Below are positions 1 to 7,206 of a stretch of 23,066 bases of DNA, in pieces; within the stretch, counting starts at the first letter, position 1, and each line of letters begins with the position of its first letter. Where the stretch lies: NCBI GenBank assembly GCA_964407285.1, contig CAYOVG010000064.1:1-23066 (forward strand). The letters are read 5' to 3'. Both the position numbers and the translations under genes were made by a program. This stretch comes from CAYOVG01 sp964407285 (GTDB taxonomy: Bacteria; Desulfobacterota; Syntrophobacteria; Syntrophobacterales; Syntrophobacteraceae). Under the pieces are notes generated by a model. The model saw only the letters and a program-made list of their open reading frames with translations, was not told the origin of the DNA and searched no databases.

Positions 1-43
1 GATTCGCGCGCCTTGCATCTCATCGTTTTTGAACAGCCTGCCC
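1..43 (-). repeat. Partial copy of dispersed intergenic repeat (window edge)
   Basis: These 43 bases are the reverse complement of 7858-7900 with a single mismatch (t against c at about position 30), ending in the shared terminal motif CAGGCTGTT-AA-AACG read on the minus strand. The rest of this copy lies outside the window. It is non-coding and lies downstream of the minus-strand gene ending at 111. See the fuller copy at 7859-7992. Confidence 0.8.
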
Positions 44-110
44 GAAATGTTGTTTATCAACGGACTGTTAGAGCGGTGCGCCGGGCGGCGCAGGGGAACG
101 GCGCCATGAA

Positions 111-776
111 TCAGGTTTGTTGCCTGCCGCAACAGACCTTGAATTTCTTCCCGCTTCCGCAGGGGCAGGGTGCATTACGGGAGACTCCCTGCTGATTTCC
201 GACTGGGCCGTGCCGTGCGAGAGCCAGGATACGTTCACGAAACAGGAAGAGCCACAGGAGGAAGGGAAGGACATATTGCCCCATATGGCTGTAAAAGCGC
301 TGGAACTCGAAGAGTGCGCGAATGAGCAACGGAGAATAGGGTATCCATTGCGACGCCGGCTGGATGGTGCTGGACGCGTAGGCCAGATCCACAAAAGTCT
401 GGAAGGCGTGAACCAACATGAGGATGAGCACGGCCCAAAGGGATTTTTTCAGTTTTGCGAGGAGCGGAAACGAGGGCATGGAGGCCACCAAGGCCAGGGT
501 GAAGACCAGATTTACGTACACGAAATAGGGAGTGTACGTTACGGCATAGAGATCGGTGCTTTCAGCAAACTGGAAGGCGGCGGCGGAGACGCCGGGGTTC
601 ATCACTACCTGGTGCAGGTGCGGATTGCTTAAGAACAGGGCCGTCTTGGCCATGGCGAATACAATGGCCGCGTAGAGGTCGAAAAGCAGGTAATAGACGA
701 TCATGTATCCGGCCGCGGAAAGGCCGAACGTAACAAGGAAGCGCCCGGCGGCGCGTCTAGTGGGTCTCGGCGCCAT
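111..776 (-). CDS. Exosortase H-associated-type membrane protein with C-terminal SEC-C zinc motif
   Basis: A 221-residue protein with about five hydrophobic segments (roughly residues 10-48, 85-100, 112-135, 150-160 and 165-182) and a soluble C-terminal tail. The last 20 residues form a SEC-C motif, with Cys204-x-Cys206 and Cys215-Cys216 in the PCPCGSGKKFKVCC pattern, the zinc-binding motif known from the SecA tail. The gene overlaps the 3' end of the exosortase gene by 20 bases and has no clear Shine-Dalgarno sequence at its ATG (776), so translational coupling is likely. Exosortase H genes are often followed by a small membrane partner protein of unknown role. I assign this one to that group from position and topology, not from a recognised catalytic motif. 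The zinc tail on a membrane protein is the odd feature. It might contact ribosomes or the Sec machinery, but that is inference. Confidence 0.6.
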   Translation of the reverse strand: MAPRPTRRAAGRFLVTFGLSAAGYMIVYYLLFDLYAAIVFAMAKTALFLSNPHLHQVVMNPGVSAAAFQFAESTDLYAVTYTPYFVYVNLVFTLALVASMPSFPLLAKLKKSLWAVLILMLVHAFQTFVDLAYASSTIQPASQWIPYSPLLIRALFEFQRFYSHMGQYVLPFLLWLFLFRERILALARHGPVGNQQGVSRNAPCPCGSGKKFKVCCGRQQT

Positions 777-1290
777 AGGTAAGAAGCCACAGGAGGAACA
801 AGACGAACGTAAGGAGGACCATCACGGGTTGAAGAATGCCTCCGTGCATGATGGGGAAATAGGAAGGCGCGTGGATCTTGGTAAGCGCCAGGAGCACGAT
901 ACGAAGATAATTGGAGACGAGAAGAATGGGAACGGCCCACGCCAGACCGCGAAGCTTGGCTCTCCAGGATACCGGAAACGGCAGAACGGCGGCAAGTATC
1001 AGAATCAGAGGCGTGATGCCGTCGCATCCCCGGGTGATCTCAAAAGCAAACGTGGGATGGGTGAGGATGTTCCCCGTCCAGGAAAACCCGTCGTAGAAGA
1101 GGTTCAGGAGGACATATACCGCGCCCGTAAGCAGCGAAAAATACGGGAGCAGGCCTTCGAAATGGGTGATAAACACCCAGTAGAGAAGAGCGAACAGCGC
1201 GGCAAAGGAAAGAACATACCGAGTCAGCCGGAATTTCGGCCTGGGAGTTGTAGGATCCGGCGGTCTGGTCCTCACGGGAGATGCCTGCAA
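757..1290 (-). CDS. xrtH: Exosortase H (IPTL-CTERM-specific transpeptidase)
   Basis: A polytopic inner-membrane protein of 177 residues from a TTG start. It carries the three conserved exosortase residues in order: Cys89 in RGCDGI, Arg130 in SNYLRIV and His149 in MHGG. Exosortases are cysteine transpeptidases that recognise short C-terminal sorting signals of the PEP/IPTL-CTERM type, cleave them and probably attach the protein to a cell-surface anchor. The short single-domain form without an extra C-terminal domain fits the H type. The gene lies just downstream of a gene whose product ends in an IPTL-CTERM-like tail, the likely substrate. The start is uncertain: TTG at 1290 lies in the T-rich tail of a terminator and lacks a ribosome site, while GTG at 1275 has only a weak AGG upstream. 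The family call is secure. The H subtype rests on the neighbouring substrate. Confidence 0.82.
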   Translation of the reverse strand: MQASPVRTRPPDPTTPRPKFRLTRYVLSFAALFALLYWVFITHFEGLLPYFSLLTGAVYVLLNLFYDGFSWTGNILTHPTFAFEITRGCDGITPLILILAAVLPFPVSWRAKLRGLAWAVPILLVSNYLRIVLLALTKIHAPSYFPIMHGGILQPVMVLLTFVLFLLWLLTYGAETH

Positions 1291-1325
1291 AAAGCAAGGA
1301 AGGCGAACGGATATCCGCCTTCCTT
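1289..1325 (-). terminator. Intrinsic terminator after the IPTL-CTERM-like gene
   Basis: A perfect 10-bp stem (1296-1305 pairs with 1316-1325, arm AAGGAAGGCG) with a 10-nt loop is followed on the minus strand by GC and five T (1293-1289). It stands 64 bases after the stop of the surface-protein gene and directly before the exosortase start, so it should limit read-through from substrate to exosortase. Confidence 0.75.
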
Positions 1326-1357
1326 ACCTGTTTGGTTGCTGATGGATCGTTTCGTCC

Positions 1358-1382
1358 GTGCGGTGTCCGTTAATCACCGCAC
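1358..1382 (-). other. Stem-loop after the IPTL-CTERM-like gene
   Basis: GTGCGGTG (1358-1365) pairs perfectly with CACCGCAC (1375-1382) around a 9-nt loop. There is no T tract. It lies between the stop codon at 1390 and the terminator at 1325, so it may protect the 3' end of the mRNA. Confidence 0.5.
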
Positions 1383-1389
1383 CGTTGAC

Positions 1390-2949
1390 TTAACCGTGGT
1401 TCCTGCGCCGGCGCACGATGCCCAGCGTAGCGAACAGCATCAACAAACCGGCGGCGGCGGCGCCGTAATGCGTCATACCGGGAACCAGTTCCCTGGGCAT
1501 GCTCACGCAGGCGGAGCAGGAAGCCGAGGGTATCGTCGGAAAATCAATGGAACTCATGACCACGCTGTTGCATAGAGTCTCTCCGGAGCTGATGGCATCC
1601 ACGGAAATCTCATACGTGATGGTGGTGGTCCCGATGGGAGCATTGACACTGGCCCACGTCAACACCTGCCCCGCCACAGCGGGATCCGCAGCCGCGATGC
1701 CGTTGATCTTGGTGGTGCCGGCGATGTAGGAAAGGCCTACATCCAAGGTGTCCACGATCTGGACGGCGGTGGCGGAAGCGCCCGTGTTGTTGACCTGTAC
1801 GGTGGCCGTAATGATGGATCCGGGGCTCACCTGGCTAGTATTGAAGCTCTTGGCGCAGTTGATGGCCGGAGGGCCGAGACGCCGTACGCAGGCAAAGCAG
1901 CTCGTGGCGATTCCCCCGAAATCCTGGGAGATGACGACCACCGAGTTGCACAGTTCCTGGAGCGGGGCGATGTTCGCCACCTGGATCTCATAAGTGACGG
2001 TCGTGTTGCCGAGGGGAGCGTTTACGCCGTTCCACTGCAGGGTATCGCCGATAATGGCGGGATCCGCCGCCGCAATGCCGTTGATCTTGGTGGAGCCGGG
2101 CACGTACACCAGGCCGGCGTCCAGGGTGTCGTTGATCTGTACGGCGGTTCCGGACCCACCCGTGTTGGAAATGACCACGGTGGCCGTGATGATGTCGTTG
2201 GGCGCCACGGTGCTCACGTTAAACGACTTGGAGCAGTCCAGTTCCGGAGGCGGAGGCGTAACCGTTCCGCCGAACACGTCTTCACCGGGGCCGTCCACGC
2301 GCGAATTGGCGAAAAACTTGATGCCCCATGGAGCGGCGTAATTGAAGCCCGCGGCTTTGAGGTTCGAAATGGTGACCACGAAATTGTTCGTCCAGTTGAC
2401 GGGGTTGGTCATGTCGATATTGGTGGGGGTCACGTTGATCGCGGGATTACCGGCGGTTTGCACCACGTTTCCACCACCTGTGTTTGCCGGCTGGAATTCC
2501 AAAGTGAACAGCGGTGCGCCGTCGCATCCCACCGCTCCCACGGGCGGCTGGCAAATGGTGATTTCGTACGTTTCGTCGTTGGCCAGCGTTCCCTTGTCCG
2601 GAGCATCGATGTTGTTACACGTCGGAAGCGAGTCCCCACAGTCCGTCATGGGGTCGATGTCCGTGCAACCCGCGTTGCCCGCCGGAAAGGGCGGAGAAGG
2701 GTTCCCGTTGCCCACGATGGTGGCCACAATGACCTGAACCGTAATGGAGTCCGTGGCGTCGCTTGCCGTCAGGTTGCCTTGAAGCAAATCGAAACCGTTG
2801 ATGAAGTCACACTGAGCCGTGGTGTTGTCGCCGGGGACACCCCCATTATCCAGGAATGTTGCGTTATAATCCGACACCAAGCTCCATGCCCCCGGACTGT
2901 ATAGACCCAGGGCAAAAACCATGAAACATACCGCAAGAACCTTTTTCAT
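1390..2949 (-). CDS. Secreted DUF11-repeat protein with IPTL-CTERM-like sorting signal
   Basis: A 519-residue protein. The ATG at 2949 is chosen because GGGAGGAG lies 7 bases upstream and the product then begins with a standard signal peptide (MKKVLAVCFMVF..., cleavage probably near residue 23). Residues about 24-235 are an acidic, Asn/Gly-rich region with paired cysteines and no family I recognise. Two tandem DUF11 (beta-sandwich) repeats follow, starting near residues 236 and 363. They share long identical stretches such as TKINGIAAADPA and end in similar Cys-x-x-Cys elements. The last 33 residues (about 487-519) have the layout of a CTERM sorting signal: VPGMTHYG, a hydrophobic helix, then RRRR. 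This resembles the IPTLxxWG motif with several substitutions. The protein is probably exported, processed by the adjacent exosortase and displayed on the surface. Its biological role is unknown. Confidence 0.8.
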   Translation of the reverse strand: MKKVLAVCFMVFALGLYSPGAWSLVSDYNATFLDNGGVPGDNTTAQCDFINGFDLLQGNLTASDATDSITVQVIVATIVGNGNPSPPFPAGNAGCTDIDPMTDCGDSLPTCNNIDAPDKGTLANDETYEITICQPPVGAVGCDGAPLFTLEFQPANTGGGNVVQTAGNPAINVTPTNIDMTNPVNWTNNFVVTISNLKAAGFNYAAPWGIKFFANSRVDGPGEDVFGGTVTPPPPELDCSKSFNVSTVAPNDIITATVVISNTGGSGTAVQINDTLDAGLVYVPGSTKINGIAAADPAIIGDTLQWNGVNAPLGNTTVTYEIQVANIAPLQELCNSVVVISQDFGGIATSCFACVRRLGPPAINCAKSFNTSQVSPGSIITATVQVNNTGASATAVQIVDTLDVGLSYIAGTTKINGIAAADPAVAGQVLTWASVNAPIGTTTITYEISVDAISSGETLCNSVVMSSIDFPTIPSASCSACVSMPRELVPGMTHYGAAAAGLLMLFATLGIVRRRRNHG

Positions 2950-3017
2950 CTGCTGTCTCCTCCCTTTTTGGCTCTTTACCCTTCCCCAGGTCATAGAGCA
3001 CATACACCTTCACAGCC

Positions 3018-3047
3018 TATATACCGCAGCTCCGATGACGAAAGCAA
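3018..3047 (-). promoter_or_regulatory. Candidate sigma-70 promoter for the DUF11 gene
   Basis: On the minus strand TTGCTT (3047-3042) is followed after 18 bases by TATATA (3023-3018), about 70 bases upstream of the ATG at 2949. It lies in an AT-richer intergenic stretch between der and this gene. No other good match was seen there. Confidence 0.45.
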
Positions 3048-3123
3048 GGGAAAACTGCGTATCCTGTTCCGAATTTTTCTTCTTTTCCTCAAAGACACTT
3101 AGGCCCGCGGACTCCTTATCTGC

Positions 3124-4458
3124 TCAGGTCCGCCCCCGATCTCCGCGGCTCCGGAACCGCAAGCGCACGGGAACCAGTTCCAGATTCAGAGACTCGCGGA
3201 ATTGGTTCACCAAGTATCGTTCGTACGAGAAATGAATTCCCCCCGGCCTGTTGCTGAACACCACGAACGTGGGCGGACACACGCCGGTTTGGGTTGCGTA
3301 ATAGAATTTCACAGGCCGGTTCCCGTCGCGCGGCGGATGGTGTTTCCGTACCGCGGACTGGAGAATGCGGTTCGCCTCCGGCGTGGAAACCCTGGTTTGG
3401 TACTGTTCCATGACCCGGGGGACCATGTCAAGAATGCGGGATACCCCTTTACCCGTTTCAGCGGAAACCGCCAGGACCGGTACATGAGGCAGGTATTTGA
3501 ATCTACGTCGAATTTCCTCCGTGAAACGATTCAAGTCCCGGTCTTTCGGAGTCAGCAGGTCCCATTTGTTGAGCAGCAGCAGGAGGGCCCTTCCCCGTTC
3601 GTGCGCGTAGCCGGCGATGCGCACGTCCTGTTCCACCACGCCGCCGCCGGCATCCACGACCAGCAGGGCGATGTGGCATTCTTCCATGGCTTTCAGCGCC
3701 TTGATGATGCTGTATTTCTCCAGCCGCAGACTCACGCTGGACTTGCGACGGATCCCCGCCGTGTCTTTGAGCAGGAACCGCCTGCCCTGATGCTCCACCA
3801 TGGTATCGATACTGTCGCGCGTGGTCCCGGGAACGTCGGTTACCAGCAGGCGGGGTTCTCCCAGCATGCGGTTGATGAGCGAGGATTTCCCCGCATTGGG
3901 ACGGCCCAGGACGGCCAGGGCCGGAGGGGACTCGCCGACGCCTTCGGCCGATGGGATGGACACGGACGGCAGCAAAGGAACCACATGGTCCATGAGATGC
4001 GAAATTCCGTACCCGTGGGCGGAGGAGACGGGGAACACGTGTTCCGCACCCAATTCGAAAAAATCGTGCAGCAGCCGTTCCTGTTCAGGTCCATCCACCT
4101 TGTTGGCGGCCAGCACCAAGGGTTTATCCGTTCGGGCGAGCATGCGATGGATGTCCCTGTCGGCCGGTGTCAGCCCCGATCGGGCGTCCAGCAGAAAGAG
4201 AAGCACATCCGCCTCTTCCACGGCCGCCAGGGTCTGTTCACGCATTCCGGACAGAAGGACGTCACGACTTTCCGGTTCGAATCCTCCGGTATCCACCAGG
4301 GTGAATTCCCGTTCTCCCCATCGGGCGCGGGCATAGTTCCGATCCCGGGTCACACCGGGGGACGAATCCACGATGGCCCGCCTGGACCGGGTCAAGCGGT
4401 TGAAGAACGTGGATTTGCCTACATTGGGGCGCCCCACGATGGCGATCAGCTCGGACAT
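3124..4458 (-). CDS. der: Ribosome biogenesis GTPase Der (EngA)
   Basis: 444 residues, the usual length for Der, which has two tandem GTPase domains and a KH-like C-terminal domain and acts in assembly of the 50S ribosomal subunit in the cytoplasm. Domain 1 shows GRPNVGKS (9-16), DTGG (56-59) and NKVD (119-122). Domain 2 shows GRPNAGKS (185-192), DTAG (232-235) and NKWD (297-300). The KH-like domain covers roughly 355-435, and the tail is basic. The ATG at 4458 has AAGGA six bases upstream. The reading frame stays open upstream into the gap, but the canonical P-loop starts at residue 9, so this start is firm. The gene is not obviously linked in function to its neighbours. Confidence 0.96.
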   Translation of the reverse strand: MSELIAIVGRPNVGKSTFFNRLTRSRRAIVDSSPGVTRDRNYARARWGEREFTLVDTGGFEPESRDVLLSGMREQTLAAVEEADVLLFLLDARSGLTPADRDIHRMLARTDKPLVLAANKVDGPEQERLLHDFFELGAEHVFPVSSAHGYGISHLMDHVVPLLPSVSIPSAEGVGESPPALAVLGRPNAGKSSLINRMLGEPRLLVTDVPGTTRDSIDTMVEHQGRRFLLKDTAGIRRKSSVSLRLEKYSIIKALKAMEECHIALLVVDAGGGVVEQDVRIAGYAHERGRALLLLLNKWDLLTPKDRDLNRFTEEIRRRFKYLPHVPVLAVSAETGKGVSRILDMVPRVMEQYQTRVSTPEANRILQSAVRKHHPPRDGNRPVKFYYATQTGVCPPTFVVFSNRPGGIHFSYERYLVNQFRESLNLELVPVRLRFRSRGDRGRT

Positions 4459-4583
4459 GGCGATTCCTTGGAAGCGGTTTGTTTGTGAAACGAAATCATG
4501 GGTTCGAAGATCTCCGTTGTCCCGTGGGAAGACGCTCCGCCGTTGTAGGGCCTGATACCGGATGGTGGGCGCCCGAGAGTTCC
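4446..4583 (-). CDS. Possible C-terminal end of an unidentified gene, cut by the gap
   Basis: From the gap edge to a TGA at 4448-4446 one minus-strand frame is open for 45 codons, with mostly G or C in the third position, and it overlaps the der start by 13 bases. The visible peptide contains RPYNGGASSHGTTEIFEP. I do not recognise it. A second minus-strand frame is also open here, so this may be chance. If real, the rest of the gene lies in the gap. Confidence 0.3.
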   Translation of the reverse strand, partial: GTLGRPPSGIRPYNGGASSHGTTEIFEPMISFHKQTASKESPCPS

Positions 4584-4683
4584 NNNNNNNNNNNNNNNNN
4601 NNNNNNNNNNNNNNNNNNNNNNNNNNNNNNNNNNNNNNNNNNNNNNNNNNNNNNNNNNNNNNNNNNNNNNNNNNNNNNNNNNN
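4584..4683. other. Assembly gap (100 N)
   Basis: Exactly 100 unresolved bases, a conventional placeholder for a gap of unknown size. Possible gene ends point out of it on both sides (minus strand on the left, plus strand on the right), so the real gap could be much larger than 100 bases. Confidence 0.98.
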
Positions 4684-4684
4684 T

Positions 4685-4756
4685 GCGGAAACGCCGCCCG
4701 AATCCGCGGCGAGGGTGATTTTCTCCACTCGCGACCCCGTGGTGGAAGTCCCTTGA
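4685..4756 (+). CDS. Possible C-terminal end of an unidentified plus-strand gene
   Basis: The first 23 codons after the gap are open on the plus strand, end in TGA at 4754-4756 and have about three quarters G or C at third positions, like genuine genes here. The end of the peptide is RVIFSTRDPVVEVP, which I do not recognise. It stops 14 bases before the -35 element of the kor promoter. Confidence 0.3.
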   Translation, partial: AETPPESAARVIFSTRDPVVEVP

Positions 4757-4770
4757 ATCCAACAAAAGGT

Positions 4771-4800
4771 TTGACAAGAGTCGACGGAAAACAGTAATTT
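4771..4800 (+). promoter_or_regulatory. Promoter of the kor-hdr-suc unit
   Basis: A perfect -35 TTGACA (4771-4776) is followed after 18 bases by TAATTT (4795-4800). Transcription would begin near 4807, leaving a short leader before the korD ATG at 4831. The stretch is AT-rich compared with its surroundings. Confidence 0.6.
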
Positions 4801-4830
4801 CAAGCCTTTGGTAACGGCGAGGTGAAGACC

Positions 4831-5172
4831 ATGCAATTCTGGCGACTTCCTTTGGATTCCGAAAAACATCCCATCCCCGTGGGGGAAGTGCACATCATCG
4901 CGGACCGCTGCAAAGGCTGCAATTTCTGTATCGAATTCTGTCCTAACAAGGTACTGGTTCCCTCCAAGAAGTTCAACGCCAAAGGCTACCATCCCCCCGA
5001 AGTGGTTCCCGAGAAACAGATTGCCTGCGTGAACTGCACCCTGTGTCAGGTCATCTGTCCGGAATTCGCCATTTATAGTCGGTTCAGGATGTCCAAGGAA
5101 CTGAGCAAACAGGATATCGATCGCTATAACGAGCTGATGAACAAACGGAGGAAGACCGATGGCCGGGAATAA
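4831..5172 (+). CDS. korD: 2-oxoglutarate:ferredoxin oxidoreductase, delta (ferredoxin) subunit
   Basis: A 113-residue ferredoxin-like protein with two 4Fe-4S motifs, CKGCNFCIEFCP and CVNCTLCQVICP, each followed by the usual hydrophobic residues. It should pass electrons from the catalytic subunits to free ferredoxin in the cytoplasm. The ATG at 4831 is preferred over the in-frame GTG at 4822 because GAGGTG lies six bases ahead of the ATG and contains that GTG. It is the first gene of a tightly packed korDABC set and overlaps korA by 14 bases, so the two are probably translationally coupled. The delta-first order and the form of KorA (see there) favour a 2-oxoglutarate or related 2-oxoacid enzyme over pyruvate oxidoreductase. 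Confidence 0.88.
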   Translation: MQFWRLPLDSEKHPIPVGEVHIIADRCKGCNFCIEFCPNKVLVPSKKFNAKGYHPPEVVPEKQIACVNCTLCQVICPEFAIYSRFRMSKELSKQDIDRYNELMNKRRKTDGRE

Positions 5173-6316
5173 CCGAGCCGTGCTCACCGGCGAGCATTTC
5201 CTGAACGGGGATGAAGCAAGCGCGGAAGGAGCCCTGGCCGCCGGGTGCACGTTTTTTGCCGGATATCCCATCACGCCGGCCACGGAAGTGGCCGAACGGA
5301 TGTCCCGCAGACTTCCCGCCTTGGGGGGCGTGTATATTCAAATGGAGGATGAAATCGCCTCCATGGCGGCCCTCCTCGGGGCTTCCTGGGGTGGGGCCAA
5401 GGCCATGACGTCCACATCGGGACCGGGGTTTTCCCTGATGATGGAAAACATCGGACTGGGCATGATGATGGAGACCCCCTGCGTGGTGGTGAACATCATG
5501 AGAGCCGGCCCTTCCACGGGTCTGCCCACGCTGGTGGGGCAGGCGGACGTGATGCAGGCCCGTTGGGGCTCGCACGGAGATTATGGGGTCATCGCCGTTT
5601 CGCCGGCTTCACCCCAGGAAATGTTCGAACTGACCATCACGGCGTTCAACTTGTCCGAGCGATACCGGCAGCCCGTATTTATTCTTTCCGACGAGATTGT
5701 GGGGCATATGTACGAGAAGGTGGTCATCCCTCCGGCGGACCGTATCGAGGTCTGGCCCAGGCGAAAAGTTTCCCGGGATCCGTCGGGCTATGTCCCTTTT
5801 CTGGCGGAAGAGGACTTGGTTTCCCCCATGGCCTGCGCCGGGGAGGGGTATCGGGTCCATGTCACGGGATTGACTCACGACGAGATGGGGTACCCGGTGA
5901 TCACCGATGTGGCCCAGGAGCGCCTCGTGCGAAGACTTGTGGACAAGATCCGCAAGAACGCCCGGAACATCATTCGAGTGGAATCCCACCTTCTCGAGGA
6001 TGCGGACACGGTGGTGGTGGCCTACGGGTGCGTTTCACGGAGCGCCCGTGAAGCCGTGGACCAGGCCCGCTCCAAAGGGATCAAGGTAGGGATGCTCCGT
6101 CTGATCACCCTGTGGCCGTTCCCTTCGGAGCATATTCGCCGTCTGTCCGAAAAAGTCCGAACGTTTATCGTTCCGGAGATCAACTTTGGACAGATGGCCT
6201 ACGAAGTGGAGCGGTGCGCCGGAAACCGGGCTCAGACCGTGCTGCTGGGAATGATGGGAGGCACCATGCACAGGCCGGAGGAAATTTTGGACGTAATCGA
6301 GGAGTTTGCCCGATGA
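5159..6316 (+). CDS. korA: 2-oxoglutarate:ferredoxin oxidoreductase, alpha subunit
   Basis: 385 residues. The N-terminal domain holds GYPITP (35-40), typical of alpha subunits, and GPSTGLPT (117-124), which I associate with KorA-type subunits. The C-terminal part (about 260-385) is the transketolase C-terminal-like domain II with LRLITLWPFP. The gamma domain is not fused at the N-terminus but is encoded separately (korC). With KorB it forms the thiamine diphosphate enzyme that oxidatively decarboxylates a 2-oxoacid to an acyl-CoA. The ATG has GGAGGA six bases upstream. It overlaps korD by 14 bases and korB by four (ATGA). sucCD downstream supports 2-oxoglutarate as substrate. A branched-chain 2-oxoacid substrate cannot be excluded from sequence alone. 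Confidence 0.9.
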   Translation: MAGNNRAVLTGEHFLNGDEASAEGALAAGCTFFAGYPITPATEVAERMSRRLPALGGVYIQMEDEIASMAALLGASWGGAKAMTSTSGPGFSLMMENIGLGMMMETPCVVVNIMRAGPSTGLPTLVGQADVMQARWGSHGDYGVIAVSPASPQEMFELTITAFNLSERYRQPVFILSDEIVGHMYEKVVIPPADRIEVWPRRKVSRDPSGYVPFLAEEDLVSPMACAGEGYRVHVTGLTHDEMGYPVITDVAQERLVRRLVDKIRKNARNIIRVESHLLEDADTVVVAYGCVSRSAREAVDQARSKGIKVGMLRLITLWPFPSEHIRRLSEKVRTFIVPEINFGQMAYEVERCAGNRAQTVLLGMMGGTMHRPEEILDVIEEFAR

Positions 6317-7206
6317 TCCGGAGAATGGCGCCCGTTCAGCCGTTCGATCTATCCCGTCACCTGTCCAGGGACGAAGAGCGTCACGGGGCCCACCCCGACG
6401 ACGCCTACCTCAAGGCGGGTCGGATTCCGCACATCTGGTGCGCGGGATGCGGCCTGGGAGTGGTGCTCAACGCCTTTATCCATGCCATGAAGGAACAGGC
6501 CCTTTCCCCCGACCAGGTATCCGTCGTGTCCGGCATCGGCTGTTCCGGACGTGCGGCGGGGTATTTGAACATGGATACGTACCACACGACCCATGGAAGG
6601 GCCGTTCCCTTTGCCACGGGTCTTTCCCTGGCGCGTCCGGATCTCAGGGTGACCGTATTCAGCGGAGACGGGGACCTGTTTGCCATCGGGGGAAATCACC
6701 TGATTCATGCGGCTCGGCGGAACGTGGACGTGAAGGTGATCTGCGTGAACAACTTCAATTACGGAATGACCGGGGGACAATGTGCGCCCACGACCCCCAT
6801 CGAAGCCAAGACATCCACCACTCCGTACGGAAACGTGGAGTATCCGTTCAATCTGGTGGGGTTGGCGGCGGCGGCGGGCGCCGTGTATGTGGCTCGGTGG
6901 ACTACCTTTCACATCCGATTCCTGGTGGAGTCCATGGCCCAATCGCTCCGGAAGCGGGGCTTCACGTTCATCGAGGTACTGGCTCCCTGCCCCACGGGGT
7001 ACAACCGGCCCAACAAACTGGGATTGGGGCTGGATACAATGAAGCTGTACCGGGAAAACAGCGAAATCCGCCACGGGTGCGAACCTCAGGATGCCGAACT
7101 GGATATCCGGAAGCGTATCGTGGTGGGCCGTTTTGTGGATGTGGACAAGCCCACGTTCGGCGAGGAATACCTGAATATGGTGGAACGGAAAGCGAGGGCG
7201 GTGTGA
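6313..7206 (+). CDS. korB: 2-oxoglutarate:ferredoxin oxidoreductase, beta (thiamine diphosphate) subunit
   Basis: 297 residues. It contains the cysteine pair WCAGCG (42-47) and Cys77 in GIGCSG, likely iron-sulfur ligands, and the thiamine diphosphate/Mg motif that begins GDGD (118-121) and ends NNFNYGMTGGQ (146-156). This subunit binds the cofactor and performs the decarboxylation. The start is the ATG of an ATGA overlap with korA, with GAGGAG eight bases upstream. The longer open frame into korA has no support. Its N-terminus (about 30 residues before the first conserved block) is slightly long for the family. Confidence 0.9.
   Translation: MIRRMAPVQPFDLSRHLSRDEERHGAHPDDAYLKAGRIPHIWCAGCGLGVVLNAFIHAMKEQALSPDQVSVVSGIGCSGRAAGYLNMDTYHTTHGRAVPFATGLSLARPDLRVTVFSGDGDLFAIGGNHLIHAARRNVDVKVICVNNFNYGMTGGQCAPTTPIEAKTSTTPYGNVEYPFNLVGLAAAAGAVYVARWTTFHIRFLVESMAQSLRKRGFTFIEVLAPCPTGYNRPNKLGLGLDTMKLYRENSEIRHGCEPQDAELDIRKRIVVGRFVDVDKPTFGEEYLNMVERKARAV

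Noticed and set aside
77..92. Terminator after the SEC-C membrane protein gene
   Set aside because: TGCGCC and GGCGCA form only a 6-bp stem and no T run follows on the minus strand.
703..1575. Long plus-strand open frame opposite the exosortase locus (290 codons)
   Set aside because: It lies antisense to xrtH and the DUF11 gene, its product is low-complexity and basic, and the minus-strand genes have clear catalytic motifs. It is a by-product of high GC content.
3202..4488. Plus-strand open frame of 428 codons opposite der
   Set aside because: The whole length is antisense to a gene with intact GTPase motifs. The product matches no family and has no ribosome site.
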